DNA of 22,079 nt from an uncultured Eubacteriales bacterium (GCA_900550585.1 URST01000029.1:1-22079); one strand, 5' to 3'; positions 7,881-16,198 are shown, numbered from the stretch's first letter. Translations and numbers: made by a program. Notes: generated from the letters alone by a model not told the origin.

Positions 7881-9653
7881 ATGGGTAAGATCATCAAAGT
7901 CTCCGGCCCGCTGGTGGTGGCCGACGGCATGGCGGACGCCAGCATGGCGGACGTGGTGCGCGTAGGCCCCCAGCATCTGATCGGAGAGATCCTGAATATG
8001 ACCGGCGACCGGGCCTCCATTCAGGTATACGAGGAGACATCCGGCCTCGGCCCCGGCGCGGAGGTGGTCACCACCGGCGCGCCCCTCAGCGTGGAGCTGG
8101 GCCCGGGCCTGATTGAGAACATCTACGACGGCATCCAGCGCCCGCTGGAGGAGATCGTCCGCCGGGTGGGCGCCAACATCACCCGCGGCATCCAGGTGCC
8201 GCCGCTGGACCGTGAGAAGCTGTGGCGCTTTACACCCACTGCCGCCGCAGGCGACGCCGTCACCGGCGGCGACGTGCTGGGCACCGTACCGGAGACGGAG
8301 TCGGTGCTGCATAAGATCATGGTGCCGGTGGGCGTCAGCGGCACGGTGGAGTGGCTGGCGGAGGCCGGACAGTACAACATCACCCAGCCCATCGCCCGCA
8401 TCCGCACGGCGGACGGCGCGGTGCGTGAGCTGACCATGGTGCAGAAGTGGCCCGTCCGCGTGGGCCGTCCCTACAAGAAGAAATTCCCGCCGGAGACGCC
8501 TCTGCAGTCGGGCCAGCGTGTCATCGACACCATGTTCCCCATCGCCAAGGGCGGCACCGCCGCCGTGCCCGGACCCTTCGGCTCCGGCAAGACCGTGGTG
8601 CAGCACCAGCTGGCCAAGTGGGCGGACGTGGACATCGTGGTATACATTGGCTGCGGCGAGCGGGGCAACGAGATGACCGATGTGCTCCGGGAGTTCCCGG
8701 AGCTGACGGATCCCCGCACCGGCGAGAGCCTGATGAAGCGGACGGTGCTCATCGCCAACACCTCCGACATGCCCGTGGCCGCCCGTGAGGCGTCGGTCTA
8801 CACCGGCATCACCATCGCCGAGTACTTCCGGGACATGGGCTACGACGTGGCTGTCATCGCCGACTCCACCTCCCGCTGGGCCGAGGCCCTGCGCGAGATG
8901 TCCGGCCGTCTGGAGGAGATGCCCGGTGAGGAGGGCTATCCTGCATATCTGGCGTCCCGTCTGGCCCAGTTCTACGAGCGGGCCGGCGTGGTGCAGTGCA
9001 TGGGCACGGAGGCGCGCAATGGCTCCCTCACCGCCGTGGGCGCCGTGTCGCCTCCCGGCGGCGACCTCAGTGAGCCGGTGGCGCAGGCCACCATGCGCAT
9101 CGTGAAGGTGTTCTGGTCGCTGGACGCCTCTCTGGCCTACCGACGCCACTTCCCCGCCATCAACTGGCTGAACTCCTACTCCCTGTATCTGGACGCGGTG
9201 ACACCGTGGTTCGATGCGCACATGGGCCCCGACTTTATGAAGAACCGCAACCGGGCCATGCACCTCCTGCAGGAGGAGAACGAGCTGAACGAGATCGTGC
9301 AGCTGGTGGGCAAGGACTCCCTGTCCCCCAAGGATCAGCTGACGCTGGAGATCGCCCGGATGCTGCGGGAGGACTTCCTGCAGCAGAACGCCTTCATGGA
9401 TGTGGACTCCTACTCCAGCTTCGACCGGCAGATGCGCCTGCTGGCACTGATCCTGCACTATGAGACGCTGTGCCGCGACGCCATCGGCAAGGGCGTCGCC
9501 CTGCCGGCGCTGTTTGCCATCCCCGCCCGGGAGCGGCTGGGCTGGGCCAAATACGCCGCCGCGGACGAGTACGCCGCCAACTATGAGCAGGTACACACCG
9601 AGATGGACGGCGAGATCGCCGATCTGGTGAAGAAAGCTGGTGAGGACGCATGA
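7881..9653 (+). CDS. ntpA: V-type ATPase catalytic subunit A
   Basis: Catalytic nucleotide-hydrolysing subunit of the A3B3 head. The 590-residue product has the family length. It has the N-terminal beta-barrel, the extended non-homologous insert of A subunits (about residues 110-190), then the P-loop GPFGSGKT at 231-238. Next come CGERGNE, with the catalytic glutamate expected at E260, and DSTSRWAEALREMSGRLEE. The ATG at 7881 follows AAAGGAG (7867-7873) with ideal spacing; upstream in-frame codons overlap subunit F and are rejected. The last bases overlap ntpB (ATGA). Confidence 0.98.
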   Translation: MGKIIKVSGPLVVADGMADASMADVVRVGPQHLIGEILNMTGDRASIQVYEETSGLGPGAEVVTTGAPLSVELGPGLIENIYDGIQRPLEEIVRRVGANITRGIQVPPLDREKLWRFTPTAAAGDAVTGGDVLGTVPETESVLHKIMVPVGVSGTVEWLAEAGQYNITQPIARIRTADGAVRELTMVQKWPVRVGRPYKKKFPPETPLQSGQRVIDTMFPIAKGGTAAVPGPFGSGKTVVQHQLAKWADVDIVVYIGCGERGNEMTDVLREFPELTDPRTGESLMKRTVLIANTSDMPVAAREASVYTGITIAEYFRDMGYDVAVIADSTSRWAEALREMSGRLEEMPGEEGYPAYLASRLAQFYERAGVVQCMGTEARNGSLTAVGAVSPPGGDLSEPVAQATMRIVKVFWSLDASLAYRRHFPAINWLNSYSLYLDAVTPWFDAHMGPDFMKNRNRAMHLLQEENELNEIVQLVGKDSLSPKDQLTLEIARMLREDFLQQNAFMDVDSYSSFDRQMRLLALILHYETLCRDAIGKGVALPALFAIPARERLGWAKYAAADEYAANYEQVHTEMDGEIADLVKKAGEDA

Positions 9654-11026
9654 TGAAGGAATACCGTACCATCCACGAGGTCTCCGGCCCCCTGATGGTG
9701 GTGGAGAACGTGGAGGGCGTCACCTACGATGAGCTGGCGGAGATCCAGCTCCACAGCGGCGAGGTCCGCCGCTGCAAGGTGCTGGAGGTCAACGGCGACC
9801 GGGCCGTGGTGCAGCTGTTTGACTCCTCCGCCGGCATCAACCTGCGGGACGCCAAGATCCGTTTTCTGGGCCACCCCCTGCAGCTGGGCGTGTCCGCCGA
9901 CATGCTGGGCCGCGTGTTCAACGGCATGGGAGAGCCTATCGACGGCGGCCCCGCGCTGCTGGCCGACAAGTACATGGACATCAACGGCCTGCCCATGAAT
10001 CCCGCCGCCCGGGACTACCCCAATGAGTTCATCCAGACCGGTATCAGCACCATCGACGGTCTGAACACGCTGGTGCGCGGTCAGAAGCTGCCGATCTTCT
10101 CCGGCTCCGGTCTGCCCCACGCCAATCTGGCGGCGCAGATCGCCCGGCAGGCCCGGGTGCTGGACGACAGTTCCAACTTCGCCGTGGTGTTCGCCGCCAT
10201 CGGCATCACCTTTGAGGAGTCGGAGTTCTTCGTCCGGGAGTTCAAGCGTACCGGCGCCATCGAGCGCACGGTGCTGTTCACCAACCTGGCCAACGACCCC
10301 GCCGTGGAGCGTATCGCCACGCCCCGCATGGCCCTGACCGCCGCCGAGTATCTGGCGTTTGAGAAGGACATGCATGTGCTGGTGATCCTGACGGACATCA
10401 CCAACTACGCCGAGGCACTGCGTGAGGTGTCCGCCGCCAAGAAGGAGGTCCCCGGCCGCCGGGGCTATCCCGGCTATCTGTATACCGACCTGGCCAGCAT
10501 GTACGAGCGAGCCGGGCGGAAGCTGGGCTGCAAGGGCTCCATCACCATGATCCCCATCCTGACCATGCCCGAGGATGACAAGACCCACCCCATCCCCGAC
10601 CTGACGGGCTATATCACCGAGGGGCAGATCATCCTCAGCCGCGACCTGTACCGCAAGAATATCCTGCCGCCGGTGGACGTGCTGCCCAGCCTGTCCCGTC
10701 TGAAGGACAAGGGCGTGGGCGCCGGCAAGACCCGGGAGGATCACGCCCCCACCATGAACCAGCTGTTTGCCGCCTATGCCAGCGGCAAGGAGGCCAAGGA
10801 GCTGATGACCATTCTGGGCGAGGCCGCCCTCAGCCCCACCGACCTGCTGTACGCCAAGTTCGCCGACGAGTTTGAAAAGCGCTACGTCTCCCAGGGCTTC
10901 GACGAGAACCGCTCCATCGAGGAGACGCTGGATCTGGGCTGGGAGCTGCTGCGGATGCTGCCCAGAAGCGAGCTGAAGCGCATCAAGCCGGAGATGCTGG
11001 ACAAGTACCTGCCGGAGAAGGAGTGA
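9650..11026 (+). CDS. ntpB: V-type ATPase non-catalytic subunit B
   Basis: Nucleotide-binding but non-catalytic partner of subunit A. The 458-residue product has the family length. In place of a true Walker A it carries the degenerate loop SGSGLPH (residues 151-157), the expected signature of B subunits. YTDLASMYERAGR and the terminal LRMLPRSELKRIKPEMLDKY also fit. The gene has two adjacent ATG codons (9650 and 9653); the first overlaps the ntpA stop as ATGA and GGTGAGG lies upstream. The next gene starts six bases after its stop. Confidence 0.98.
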   Translation: MMKEYRTIHEVSGPLMVVENVEGVTYDELAEIQLHSGEVRRCKVLEVNGDRAVVQLFDSSAGINLRDAKIRFLGHPLQLGVSADMLGRVFNGMGEPIDGGPALLADKYMDINGLPMNPAARDYPNEFIQTGISTIDGLNTLVRGQKLPIFSGSGLPHANLAAQIARQARVLDDSSNFAVVFAAIGITFEESEFFVREFKRTGAIERTVLFTNLANDPAVERIATPRMALTAAEYLAFEKDMHVLVILTDITNYAEALREVSAAKKEVPGRRGYPGYLYTDLASMYERAGRKLGCKGSITMIPILTMPEDDKTHPIPDLTGYITEGQIILSRDLYRKNILPPVDVLPSLSRLKDKGVGAGKTREDHAPTMNQLFAAYASGKEAKELMTILGEAALSPTDLLYAKFADEFEKRYVSQGFDENRSIEETLDLGWELLRMLPRSELKRIKPEMLDKYLPEKE

Positions 11027-11032
11027 CCGCCC

Positions 11033-11683
11033 ATGGCCGGAAAGACTGTCAATCCCACCCGCATGGAGCTGACGCGGCTGAAGGGCCGTCTCAAGACGGC
11101 CCGCCGCGGCCACAAGCTGCTGAAGGATAAGCGGGACGAGCTGATGAAGCAGTTTCTGGAGATCGTCCGCCGCAACCGGCAGCTCCGGGCCAAGGTGGAG
11201 CAGGGCCTGAAGGAGGCCAACGATGCCTTCACCGTGGCCTCCGCCGTCATGGGGCCGGAGATGCTGGAGCAGTCGCTGCTGCGGCCCCAGCGCAGCGTGT
11301 CGCTGGATGTGGACGCGCGGAACATCATGAGCGTCAACGTGCCGGTGTTCACGTTCCACACCGAGGGCGGCGAGGGCTCCCTGCTGCCCTACGGCTTCGC
11401 CCAGACCAGCGGTGAGCTGGACGCGGCGCTGGAGAAGATGCAGGCGGTGTTCGCCGACATGCTGGAGCTGGCGCAGGTGGAGAAATCCATGCAGCTGCTG
11501 GCCCAGGACATCGAAAAGACCCGCCGCCGCGTCAACGCCCTGGAGTATGTGATGATACCGGAGACGGAGAAGAACATCCGCTACATCACCATGAAGCTGG
11601 ACGAGAACGAGCGCGGCAACACCACGCGGCTCATGAAGGTCAAGGACATGGTGCTGCAGGACGCCCATCACTATCAGCCGTAA
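11033..11683 (+). CDS. ntpD: V-type ATPase subunit D (central rotor shaft)
   Basis: Rotor shaft that turns inside the A3B3 head. The 216-residue product starts with the typical NPTRMELTRLKGRLKTARRG and continues with KLLKDKRDELMKQF. This is the N-terminal half of an antiparallel coiled coil whose other half is the C-terminal helix including RRRVNALEYVMIPETEKNI. Translation is probably coupled to ntpB: AAGGAG lies at the ntpB stop and the ATG follows six bases later. It is the last gene of the operon; a terminator begins eight bases after its stop. Confidence 0.97.
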   Translation: MAGKTVNPTRMELTRLKGRLKTARRGHKLLKDKRDELMKQFLEIVRRNRQLRAKVEQGLKEANDAFTVASAVMGPEMLEQSLLRPQRSVSLDVDARNIMSVNVPVFTFHTEGGEGSLLPYGFAQTSGELDAALEKMQAVFADMLELAQVEKSMQLLAQDIEKTRRRVNALEYVMIPETEKNIRYITMKLDENERGNTTRLMKVKDMVLQDAHHYQP

Positions 11684-11690
11684 GCACACA

Positions 11691-11723
11691 AAAAAAGAGA
11701 ACCGCAAAGCGGTTCTCTTTTTT
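11691..11723. terminator. Bidirectional intrinsic terminator between convergent genes
   Basis: A perfect 15-bp inverted repeat (11691-11705 with 11709-11723) closes on a three-base loop AAA. It starts with six A and ends with six T, so it makes a U-tract on both strands. It ends the ATPase operon on the plus strand and the membrane-protein gene on the minus strand. Confidence 0.93.
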
Positions 11724-11728
11724 CTCAT

Positions 11729-11750
11729 ATGCGTCTATTATGCGTCTATT
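11729..11750. repeat. Perfect 11-bp tandem duplication
   Basis: ATGCGTCTATT occurs twice with no gap (11729-11739 and 11740-11750), between the terminator and the end of the convergent membrane-protein gene. It lies outside any gene and has no evident function. Confidence 0.8.
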
Positions 11751-11764
11751 CGCCGTCGTCGCCG

Positions 11765-13273
11765 TTACCAGAATTTTTGGACGTAGCCCATATACCGGGT
11801 GCAGGCGCCGCGATCCCCCATTCCCCAGCGCAGCATCGAGCCGTCAAAGGGGTACACAGGCTTGCTCTGCCGGGTATAGTTGCCATAGCTGGTCAGCACC
11901 CACGCGTCGTCGCCGCAGAACGCATCGTACAGCATATACATCCGGACATCGCCTGCGCCGGACGGCCTCGTCCACTGTGCATCGAAGGACGCCCGCCGGT
12001 CGGTACCGAAGAAGCCCGTGACCTGCCGGTCATCATACGCCAGACCGTGCAGCGCCGCCGTCTGCGCCGTCCCCCGCCGGGTACACAGCACCCGCCCGCT
12101 GCAAAGGGTACCGGGCCGCCAGCTGCTCTCCATCTTCCACACCGGCCAGACGGTCATGCCCTCGGTATACCGGGAGCTTGGCTGGGTGTCGTAGTACAGG
12201 TGGTGGATCACGATATAGTGCTTTTCGCCGTCTGCGCCCGCCAGCTCCACCGCCACGCTGGTCATGGTCTGCTCCAGCGTGTCAAAGGCCCGGTAGACGT
12301 AGGTATAGGAGCGGGTACCGTCATCGTGCTTGGTGGTGATGGTGCGGTCGTACCGCAGCACACGGAGCGGGTCCTCGCCCAAATAGTGCTCCATGACGAT
12401 CTCCCGGTATTTTGTCTGGTTGTACAGCTTATCCTCGTTGACAAACACCGCCCTCGCGCCGAACATCGCCGCCACCTCCTCGGCAGTCAGGTCGTCCAGC
12501 ACACGCCGCGGCATACCCAGCGCCAACAGCTCCGCCCGGATCGTCTCATCCTGCGGCGCGTCGTCCCGCGGCTGCCAGTTCATGGGATACCGCTGTCCCA
12601 GCAGCATGGCCAGCACCACCGCCGCCAGCGTCAGACCCAGGTAACCCCACAGCACCGCCGCCGTGGGCAGATGCACCGGTGCGGCATGGATGGCGTAGCC
12701 GGTGTTTTCCAGGGAGCGGAACAGCTTCACCAGATTCCGCAGGATCACAAGGTACACCGCCAGCACCGGCAGCACCAGCAGCCAGCCCTCCAGTCCGATG
12801 AGGGCCAGCGGTATCAGCACCGCGTAAAAGACCGCCAGCGCCCCAGCGGCGGGCGCGGATGGCTTCTCCGCCCCGGCGGCGCGGGACACGCCGATCATGC
12901 CCCGCCACAGGGCGATGAGCAGACCCAGCATCAGCGCGCCGTCGGCATAGCCGAAGGTCAGTCCCACATCCACCGGCAGCGCCTGCAGCACCGCGCAGAC
13001 GCTGCGCATGACGGCGGCGGCGATGGACAGGCCATAGGCCCACCGCAGCGCTTCGTTCTCCTGCCGCAGGGTACGGAAGCCCAGCACCAGCAGGATGCAG
13101 CCCAGCGTGGGCAGGATGTCGTCCAGGTACAGAATTTGCAGCGTCAGGGTCTTCAGGGCGATGCCCCACACGATGCAGCTCATGGCGCTGCGCCACGGGC
13201 TGACATCCGCCGTGGGTGGCAGGGCGTCGGCGCCCTCTGTCAGCAGCGCGTCAAAGCGCAGATCGTCACTCAC
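11765..13273 (-). CDS. Polytopic membrane protein coupled to an ECF sigma factor; possible regulator of it
   Basis: I do not recognise a named family. The 502-residue product has a short cytoplasmic-looking N-terminus (about 30 residues) and about six to seven hydrophobic segments between residues 30 and 245. A soluble C-terminal region of about 255 residues is rich in Tyr, Trp and Arg and has no evident catalytic motif or zinc-finger anti-sigma motif. The GTG at 13273 is chosen because GGGAGG (13287-13282) stands eight bases upstream; the more distal GTG at 13282 lies inside that ribosome binding site. It overlaps the sigma gene by eight bases, so the two are translationally coupled. An anti-sigma or signal-sensing role is inferred from this pairing only. 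Confidence 0.8.
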   Translation of the reverse strand: MSDDLRFDALLTEGADALPPTADVSPWRSAMSCIVWGIALKTLTLQILYLDDILPTLGCILLVLGFRTLRQENEALRWAYGLSIAAAVMRSVCAVLQALPVDVGLTFGYADGALMLGLLIALWRGMIGVSRAAGAEKPSAPAAGALAVFYAVLIPLALIGLEGWLLVLPVLAVYLVILRNLVKLFRSLENTGYAIHAAPVHLPTAAVLWGYLGLTLAAVVLAMLLGQRYPMNWQPRDDAPQDETIRAELLALGMPRRVLDDLTAEEVAAMFGARAVFVNEDKLYNQTKYREIVMEHYLGEDPLRVLRYDRTITTKHDDGTRSYTYVYRAFDTLEQTMTSVAVELAGADGEKHYIVIHHLYYDTQPSSRYTEGMTVWPVWKMESSWRPGTLCSGRVLCTRRGTAQTAALHGLAYDDRQVTGFFGTDRRASFDAQWTRPSGAGDVRMYMLYDAFCGDDAWVLTSYGNYTRQSKPVYPFDGSMLRWGMGDRGACTRYMGYVQKFW

Positions 13274-13799
13274 AGAAGTCACCTCCCAACAGTTCCCGCA
13301 GCCGCTGGCGCAGGCGGTACAGCCGTCCCTCCACGCCCCGCTGCGTCAGGCCCAGCTCGGCGGCGATCTGGGCGGTGGATTGGCAGTAGTAGTATTTCCG
13401 GTAGAACAGCGTCTGCTCCCCGGCGGTCAGGCTTTTGACGGCCGTGACCAGCAGGCGGGAGCGCTCCTGCCGCAGCAGCTCGTCCTCGGCGCTGCCGGCG
13501 CCGTGGGGCACGTCCTCCCCCAGCGCCGTCTCCGGGTGCAGGCCGCGGGCCCGGTTCAGCGCGCAGTTGCGGGCCAGTGCCGTCAGCCAGCCCCGCAGGG
13601 AACCCTTCTTCCCGTCAAAGGTACCCGCCGTCTGCCACAGCTTCACGGACACATCGGCCAGGCACTCCTCCCTGTCCCGGACATCCGGCAGGATGGGTGC
13701 GATGACGTAGCGCAGCAGCGCGCCGTGGCGGCGCAGCAGCGTCTGCAAGGCCCCTTCATCGCCGGATGCGATCTGTTCCATCAGGGATGTGTCGTCCAC
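13266..13799 (-). CDS. ECF-type RNA polymerase sigma factor
   Basis: Alternative sigma factor that would direct RNA polymerase to a small stress or envelope regulon. The 177-residue product has sigma-70 region 2 at about residues 10-80 (SGDEGALQTLLRRHG, then FDGKKGSLRGWLTALARN). It has region 4 at about 115-170 (LTAGEQTLFYRKYYY, then STAQIAAELGLTQRGVEGRL, a helix-turn-helix). Region 3 is absent, as in ECF factors. The GTG at 13799 is preferred because AAAGGCGGTGAG lies just before it. A longer reading to an ATG at 13946 would place about 49 non-homologous residues in front and cover the promoter. It is the first gene of a two-gene minus-strand operon. Confidence 0.92.
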   Translation of the reverse strand: MDDTSLMEQIASGDEGALQTLLRRHGALLRYVIAPILPDVRDREECLADVSVKLWQTAGTFDGKKGSLRGWLTALARNCALNRARGLHPETALGEDVPHGAGSAEDELLRQERSRLLVTAVKSLTAGEQTLFYRKYYYCQSTAQIAAELGLTQRGVEGRLYRLRQRLRELLGGDFCE

Positions 13800-13830
13800 G
13801 GTCTCACCGCCTTTCGTAGCTCTCTGCCCT

Positions 13831-13859
13831 ATTATACACGGACGCGGCGGAAAACCCAC
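13831..13859 (-). promoter_or_regulatory. Promoter of the sigma factor operon
   Basis: On the minus strand, TGTATAAT gives a perfect -10 TATAAT at 13836-13831, about 30 bases before the GTG start. At 17-base spacing the -35 is only GTGGGT (13859-13854). Slightly upstream lie GGAAATTTTT and, later, CGTC, which resemble ECF-type -35 and -10 elements, though their spacing (about 20) is long. Housekeeping use through the TATAAT is the safer reading; autoregulation is possible. Confidence 0.5.
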
Positions 13860-13939
13860 GAAAAATTTCCTGTCGGAGGTGCAAAAGCGGCTTTCCGCAG
13901 GCAATGCGCCGTTTGTCGAAATGTTTTTCAGAAAAGGTG

Positions 13940-13968
13940 TTGACACTTCCGGGCAAGTGTGGTATTCT
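13940..13968 (+). promoter_or_regulatory. Strong promoter of the tRNA pair
   Basis: Consensus TTGACA (13940-13945) and TATTCT (13963-13968) are separated by 17 bases, with TGG before the -10 (extended -10). The start of tRNA-Leu lies 17 bases after the -10. Confidence 0.85.
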
Positions 13969-13984
13969 AATTAATGACGAGTCC

Positions 13985-14070
13985 GCCGGTGTGGTGGAAT
14001 GGTAGACACAGGAGACTTAAAATCTCCCGGCAGCAATGCCGTACCGGTTCGAGTCCGGTCACCGGCACCA
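13985..14070 (+). tRNA. tRNA-Leu(UAA), CCA encoded
   Basis: The acceptor stem GCCGGTG (13985-13991) pairs with CACCGGC (14060-14066), followed by the discriminator A and an encoded CCA. The anticodon stem GGAGA/TCTCC encloses CTTAAAA, with anticodon TAA at 14018-14020. A long class II variable arm lies between the anticodon and T arms, and the T loop contains GGTTCGAGTCC. The 86-base length fits tRNA-Leu. Confidence 0.97.
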
Positions 14071-14087
14071 CCGGTACAATGACATAT

Positions 14088-14163
<76 letters not shown>

Positions 14164-14164
14164 T

Positions 14165-14210
14165 ATCGAGTGTTCATAACGGATTTGATGTTATGAACAC
14201 TCGATTTTTT
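14165..14210 (+). terminator. Terminator of the tRNA operon
   Basis: A perfect 16-bp stem (14165-14180 with 14190-14205) with a nine-base loop is followed directly by a T-run to 14210. The core-chromosome character of the sequence ends about here. Confidence 0.93.
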
Positions 14211-14221
14211 ATGCTTCTTTT

Positions 14222-14248
14222 GGAGAGCAGGCATTTCGCCTGCTCTCC
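14222..14248. other. Hairpin at the recombinase end of the integrative element
   Basis: An 11-bp perfect stem, GGAGAGCAGGC (14222-14232) with GCCTGCTCTCC (14238-14248), has a five-base loop. It begins four bases after the recombinase stop on the minus strand. No good U-tract follows on either strand, so it may end the recombinase transcript weakly or be part of the element terminus. Confidence 0.45.
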
Positions 14249-14252
14249 TTCG

Positions 14253-15953
14253 TTATGCGGGGATATATTCCACGGCCACGCCCTGCCTTGTTTCGGAGAT
14301 ATAATGGCTTGTCAGAGGCGCTGCCGGGATGTCGATGTACCCCACAAAGCGGTAGTGAATTGTGATTCGCTGTGTTCTACTTTTTCCGACGCCCTGCGTT
14401 TCGTGCACCTCGATATGGTCAATAAGCTCCCGCAGCAGCGGTGCGGTCAGCTCGTCCATCTGCATAAACTTTCGGATGGCTGCGATAAACTTGTCCTTAT
14501 TGGCCGCTTGCCGCCCCGCCTCCGCAATTTGCTCCCGGAGCTGTGGGATCTTCGCATTCAAGGCAAGCTGCTCTACATCGTATTCGTGGGTAATTTGCAG
14601 GAAGCCCTCGTCGGAAAGAAGCCCTTCCGCATTCTTTTCAAAGGCCTTTTTGTAGAGTCGGGACACGGTTTCTGTTCGCATCCGTGCCTTTTGCAGCTCT
14701 CCCTCAAGGCGCTTCTTTTCCTCTGCGATTTCCCGGTTGGACTTGCGTTCCAGAAGGTCGGCGAACATTGGCTCGTCGTCCCGCAGAAATTGCGCCATTC
14801 GTTGTAGCTCCAGTTTTACCACCTGCTCGATAGCGTCCGCCCGCACATAGTGCCGGGTTGGGCAACTGCCACGGTAGTCTTTTACATAATTGGAACAGGA
14901 GAAAAAGCATATATTCTTATTGATGGTATTGACGTGATACCACAGCTTGTGACCGCAGTCGGCGCAGTACAGCAGATCAGAAAAGATGCTCTTTTCGCCA
15001 TTCTCCGATTTCGGCGCACGGCGCTTTGTCCGCTTGATGATCTTCTTTTGTACCTGCTCAAAGGTGTCCCGGTCGACAATCGGCTCGTGAACATCCTTGA
15101 AGATGACCCAGTTTTCTTCCGGGTTATCGATGCGGGTCTTATCCTTGAAGGATTTAGAGTAGGTCTTGAAATTGATCACATCGCCGCAGTATTCCTGCTG
15201 GGTCAGGATTTTACGAATGGTGCTGTTTTTCCATCGGTAAGGGTTTGGCTGCGTCTTTTTGCCGCCCCTGCCAATGCCTTTTTCGTGCCAGTACGCCGTG
15301 CAGTTGAGAATCCCATTTTCCTGTAAAATGCGGGCAATGGTGTCGTTGCCCTTACCCTCCAGACACATACGAAAAATGTCCCGCACCACCTGAGCGGCCT
15401 CCGGGTCAATGATCCAGTGCTTTTTGTTCAGCGGGTCTTTCCTGTAGCCGTAGGGCGGCTGGCCCAGCGGTTCGCCGGAATTGCCCCGGATACGATGGGC
15501 AGACCGCACCTTGCGGCTGATGTCCCGGGCGTACATCTCGTTCATCACATTTCGAAATGGGGCAAGCTCATTTTCGCCGTCATCGCTGTCTACGCAGTCA
15601 TTCACCGCAATAAAACGGATATTGTGTTCCGGGAAGAAGGTGTCTGTGTAGTACCCAACACCGAGATAATCTCTGCCAAGCCGGGACATATCCTTGACGA
15701 TGACCGCTGTCACATAGCCCATTTCGACATCCTCAATCATTTTCTGAAAAGACGGACGGTTGAAATTCGTGCCGGTATAACCGTCGTCCACATAGAAACG
15801 GGTATTACCGAGGCTATTTTCTTTGGCGTATTTCTGCAATAAACGCTTTTGATTGGCTACGGAGTTACTGTCGCCTTCCGCTCTATCATCACGGGACAGG
15901 CGGCAGTACAGCGCTGTTAATCCCAATTGTTCTTTTTTCTTTTTCGACTGCAT
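14253..15953 (-). CDS. tnpX: Large serine recombinase (TnpX/TndX type)
   Basis: Site-specific recombinase that excises and integrates the element through a Ser-linked DNA intermediate. The 566-residue product starts at the ATG at 15953, behind AAGGAGGACTT; nine further upstream codons lie in the ribosome binding region and are rejected. The order is an N-terminal resolvase domain with the catalytic serine likely S20 in YCRLSRDD and KDMSRLGRDYLGVGYY at about 95, then a recombinase domain (PYGYRKDPLNKKHWIIDPEA). A zinc ribbon follows (CADCGHKLWYH with a later CSNY and CPTRHY), then a long coiled coil at about 400-500. A C-terminal DUF4368-like tail includes ITIHYRFVGYIDIP. All parts look intact, so the enzyme could be active. 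The symbol is by similarity to Tn4451. Confidence 0.93.
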   Translation of the reverse strand: MQSKKKKEQLGLTALYCRLSRDDRAEGDSNSVANQKRLLQKYAKENSLGNTRFYVDDGYTGTNFNRPSFQKMIEDVEMGYVTAVIVKDMSRLGRDYLGVGYYTDTFFPEHNIRFIAVNDCVDSDDGENELAPFRNVMNEMYARDISRKVRSAHRIRGNSGEPLGQPPYGYRKDPLNKKHWIIDPEAAQVVRDIFRMCLEGKGNDTIARILQENGILNCTAYWHEKGIGRGGKKTQPNPYRWKNSTIRKILTQQEYCGDVINFKTYSKSFKDKTRIDNPEENWVIFKDVHEPIVDRDTFEQVQKKIIKRTKRRAPKSENGEKSIFSDLLYCADCGHKLWYHVNTINKNICFFSCSNYVKDYRGSCPTRHYVRADAIEQVVKLELQRMAQFLRDDEPMFADLLERKSNREIAEEKKRLEGELQKARMRTETVSRLYKKAFEKNAEGLLSDEGFLQITHEYDVEQLALNAKIPQLREQIAEAGRQAANKDKFIAAIRKFMQMDELTAPLLRELIDHIEVHETQGVGKSRTQRITIHYRFVGYIDIPAAPLTSHYISETRQGVAVEYIPA

Positions 15954-16186
15954 AAGTCCTCCTTCCCGGCAGCCGAACACACATATTCCGCTGCCATTGT
16001 ATCGGATGCTTGACCGGGCGTCAAAGGTATGAGATTGCTGACCACTGTTCTTTGTACACGGTCACGCAGATTGGTTTGAGAGCTGCGCTCAAATTCTGCA
16101 GAAACAAAATAGGTCACATCCCCAATTTTGTATTCGTGGACTTTCCCGTCGGATACGCCGACGATCCAATTTGTTTGCCGCTTCAT
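15917..16186 (-). CDS. tnpW: TnpW-family transposon-encoded small protein
   Basis: Small protein of unknown biochemical role that accompanies TnpX-type recombinases in Tn4451-like elements. The recognisable part is about residues 15-50 (YKIGDVTYFVSAEFERSSQT, then DRVQRTVVSN), matching the family core. The 89-residue frame is longer than the core; its C-terminal 35 or so residues are basic and run through the ribosome binding site and first 37 bases of tnpX. That suggests coupling or merely a lost stop. The ATG at 16186 follows AAGGAG at good spacing, and ParB ends 12 bases upstream. Confidence 0.78.
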   Translation of the reverse strand: MKRQTNWIVGVSDGKVHEYKIGDVTYFVSAEFERSSQTNLRDRVQRTVVSNLIPLTPGQASDTMAAEYVCSAAGKEDLCSRKRKKNNWD

Positions 16187-16198
16187 TTTCTACACTCC

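Noticed and set aside
7779..9596. Minus-strand open frame of 605 codons opposite ntpA
   Set aside because: Antisense artefact with no domain; ntpA on the plus strand is unambiguous.
9581..11728. Minus-strand open frame of 715 codons opposite ntpB and ntpD
   Set aside because: Antisense artefact; it also spans the terminator and two clear genes on the other strand.
11729..13438. Plus-strand open frame of 569 codons opposite the membrane protein
   Set aside because: His/Gln/Arg-rich antisense reading without ribosome binding site; the minus-strand frame has proper membrane segments and is coupled to the sigma factor.
13800..13946. N-terminal extension of the sigma factor to the ATG at 13946
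   Set aside because: It would cover the TATAAT promoter and add about 49 residues without sigma character; the GTG at 13799 has a good ribosome binding site.
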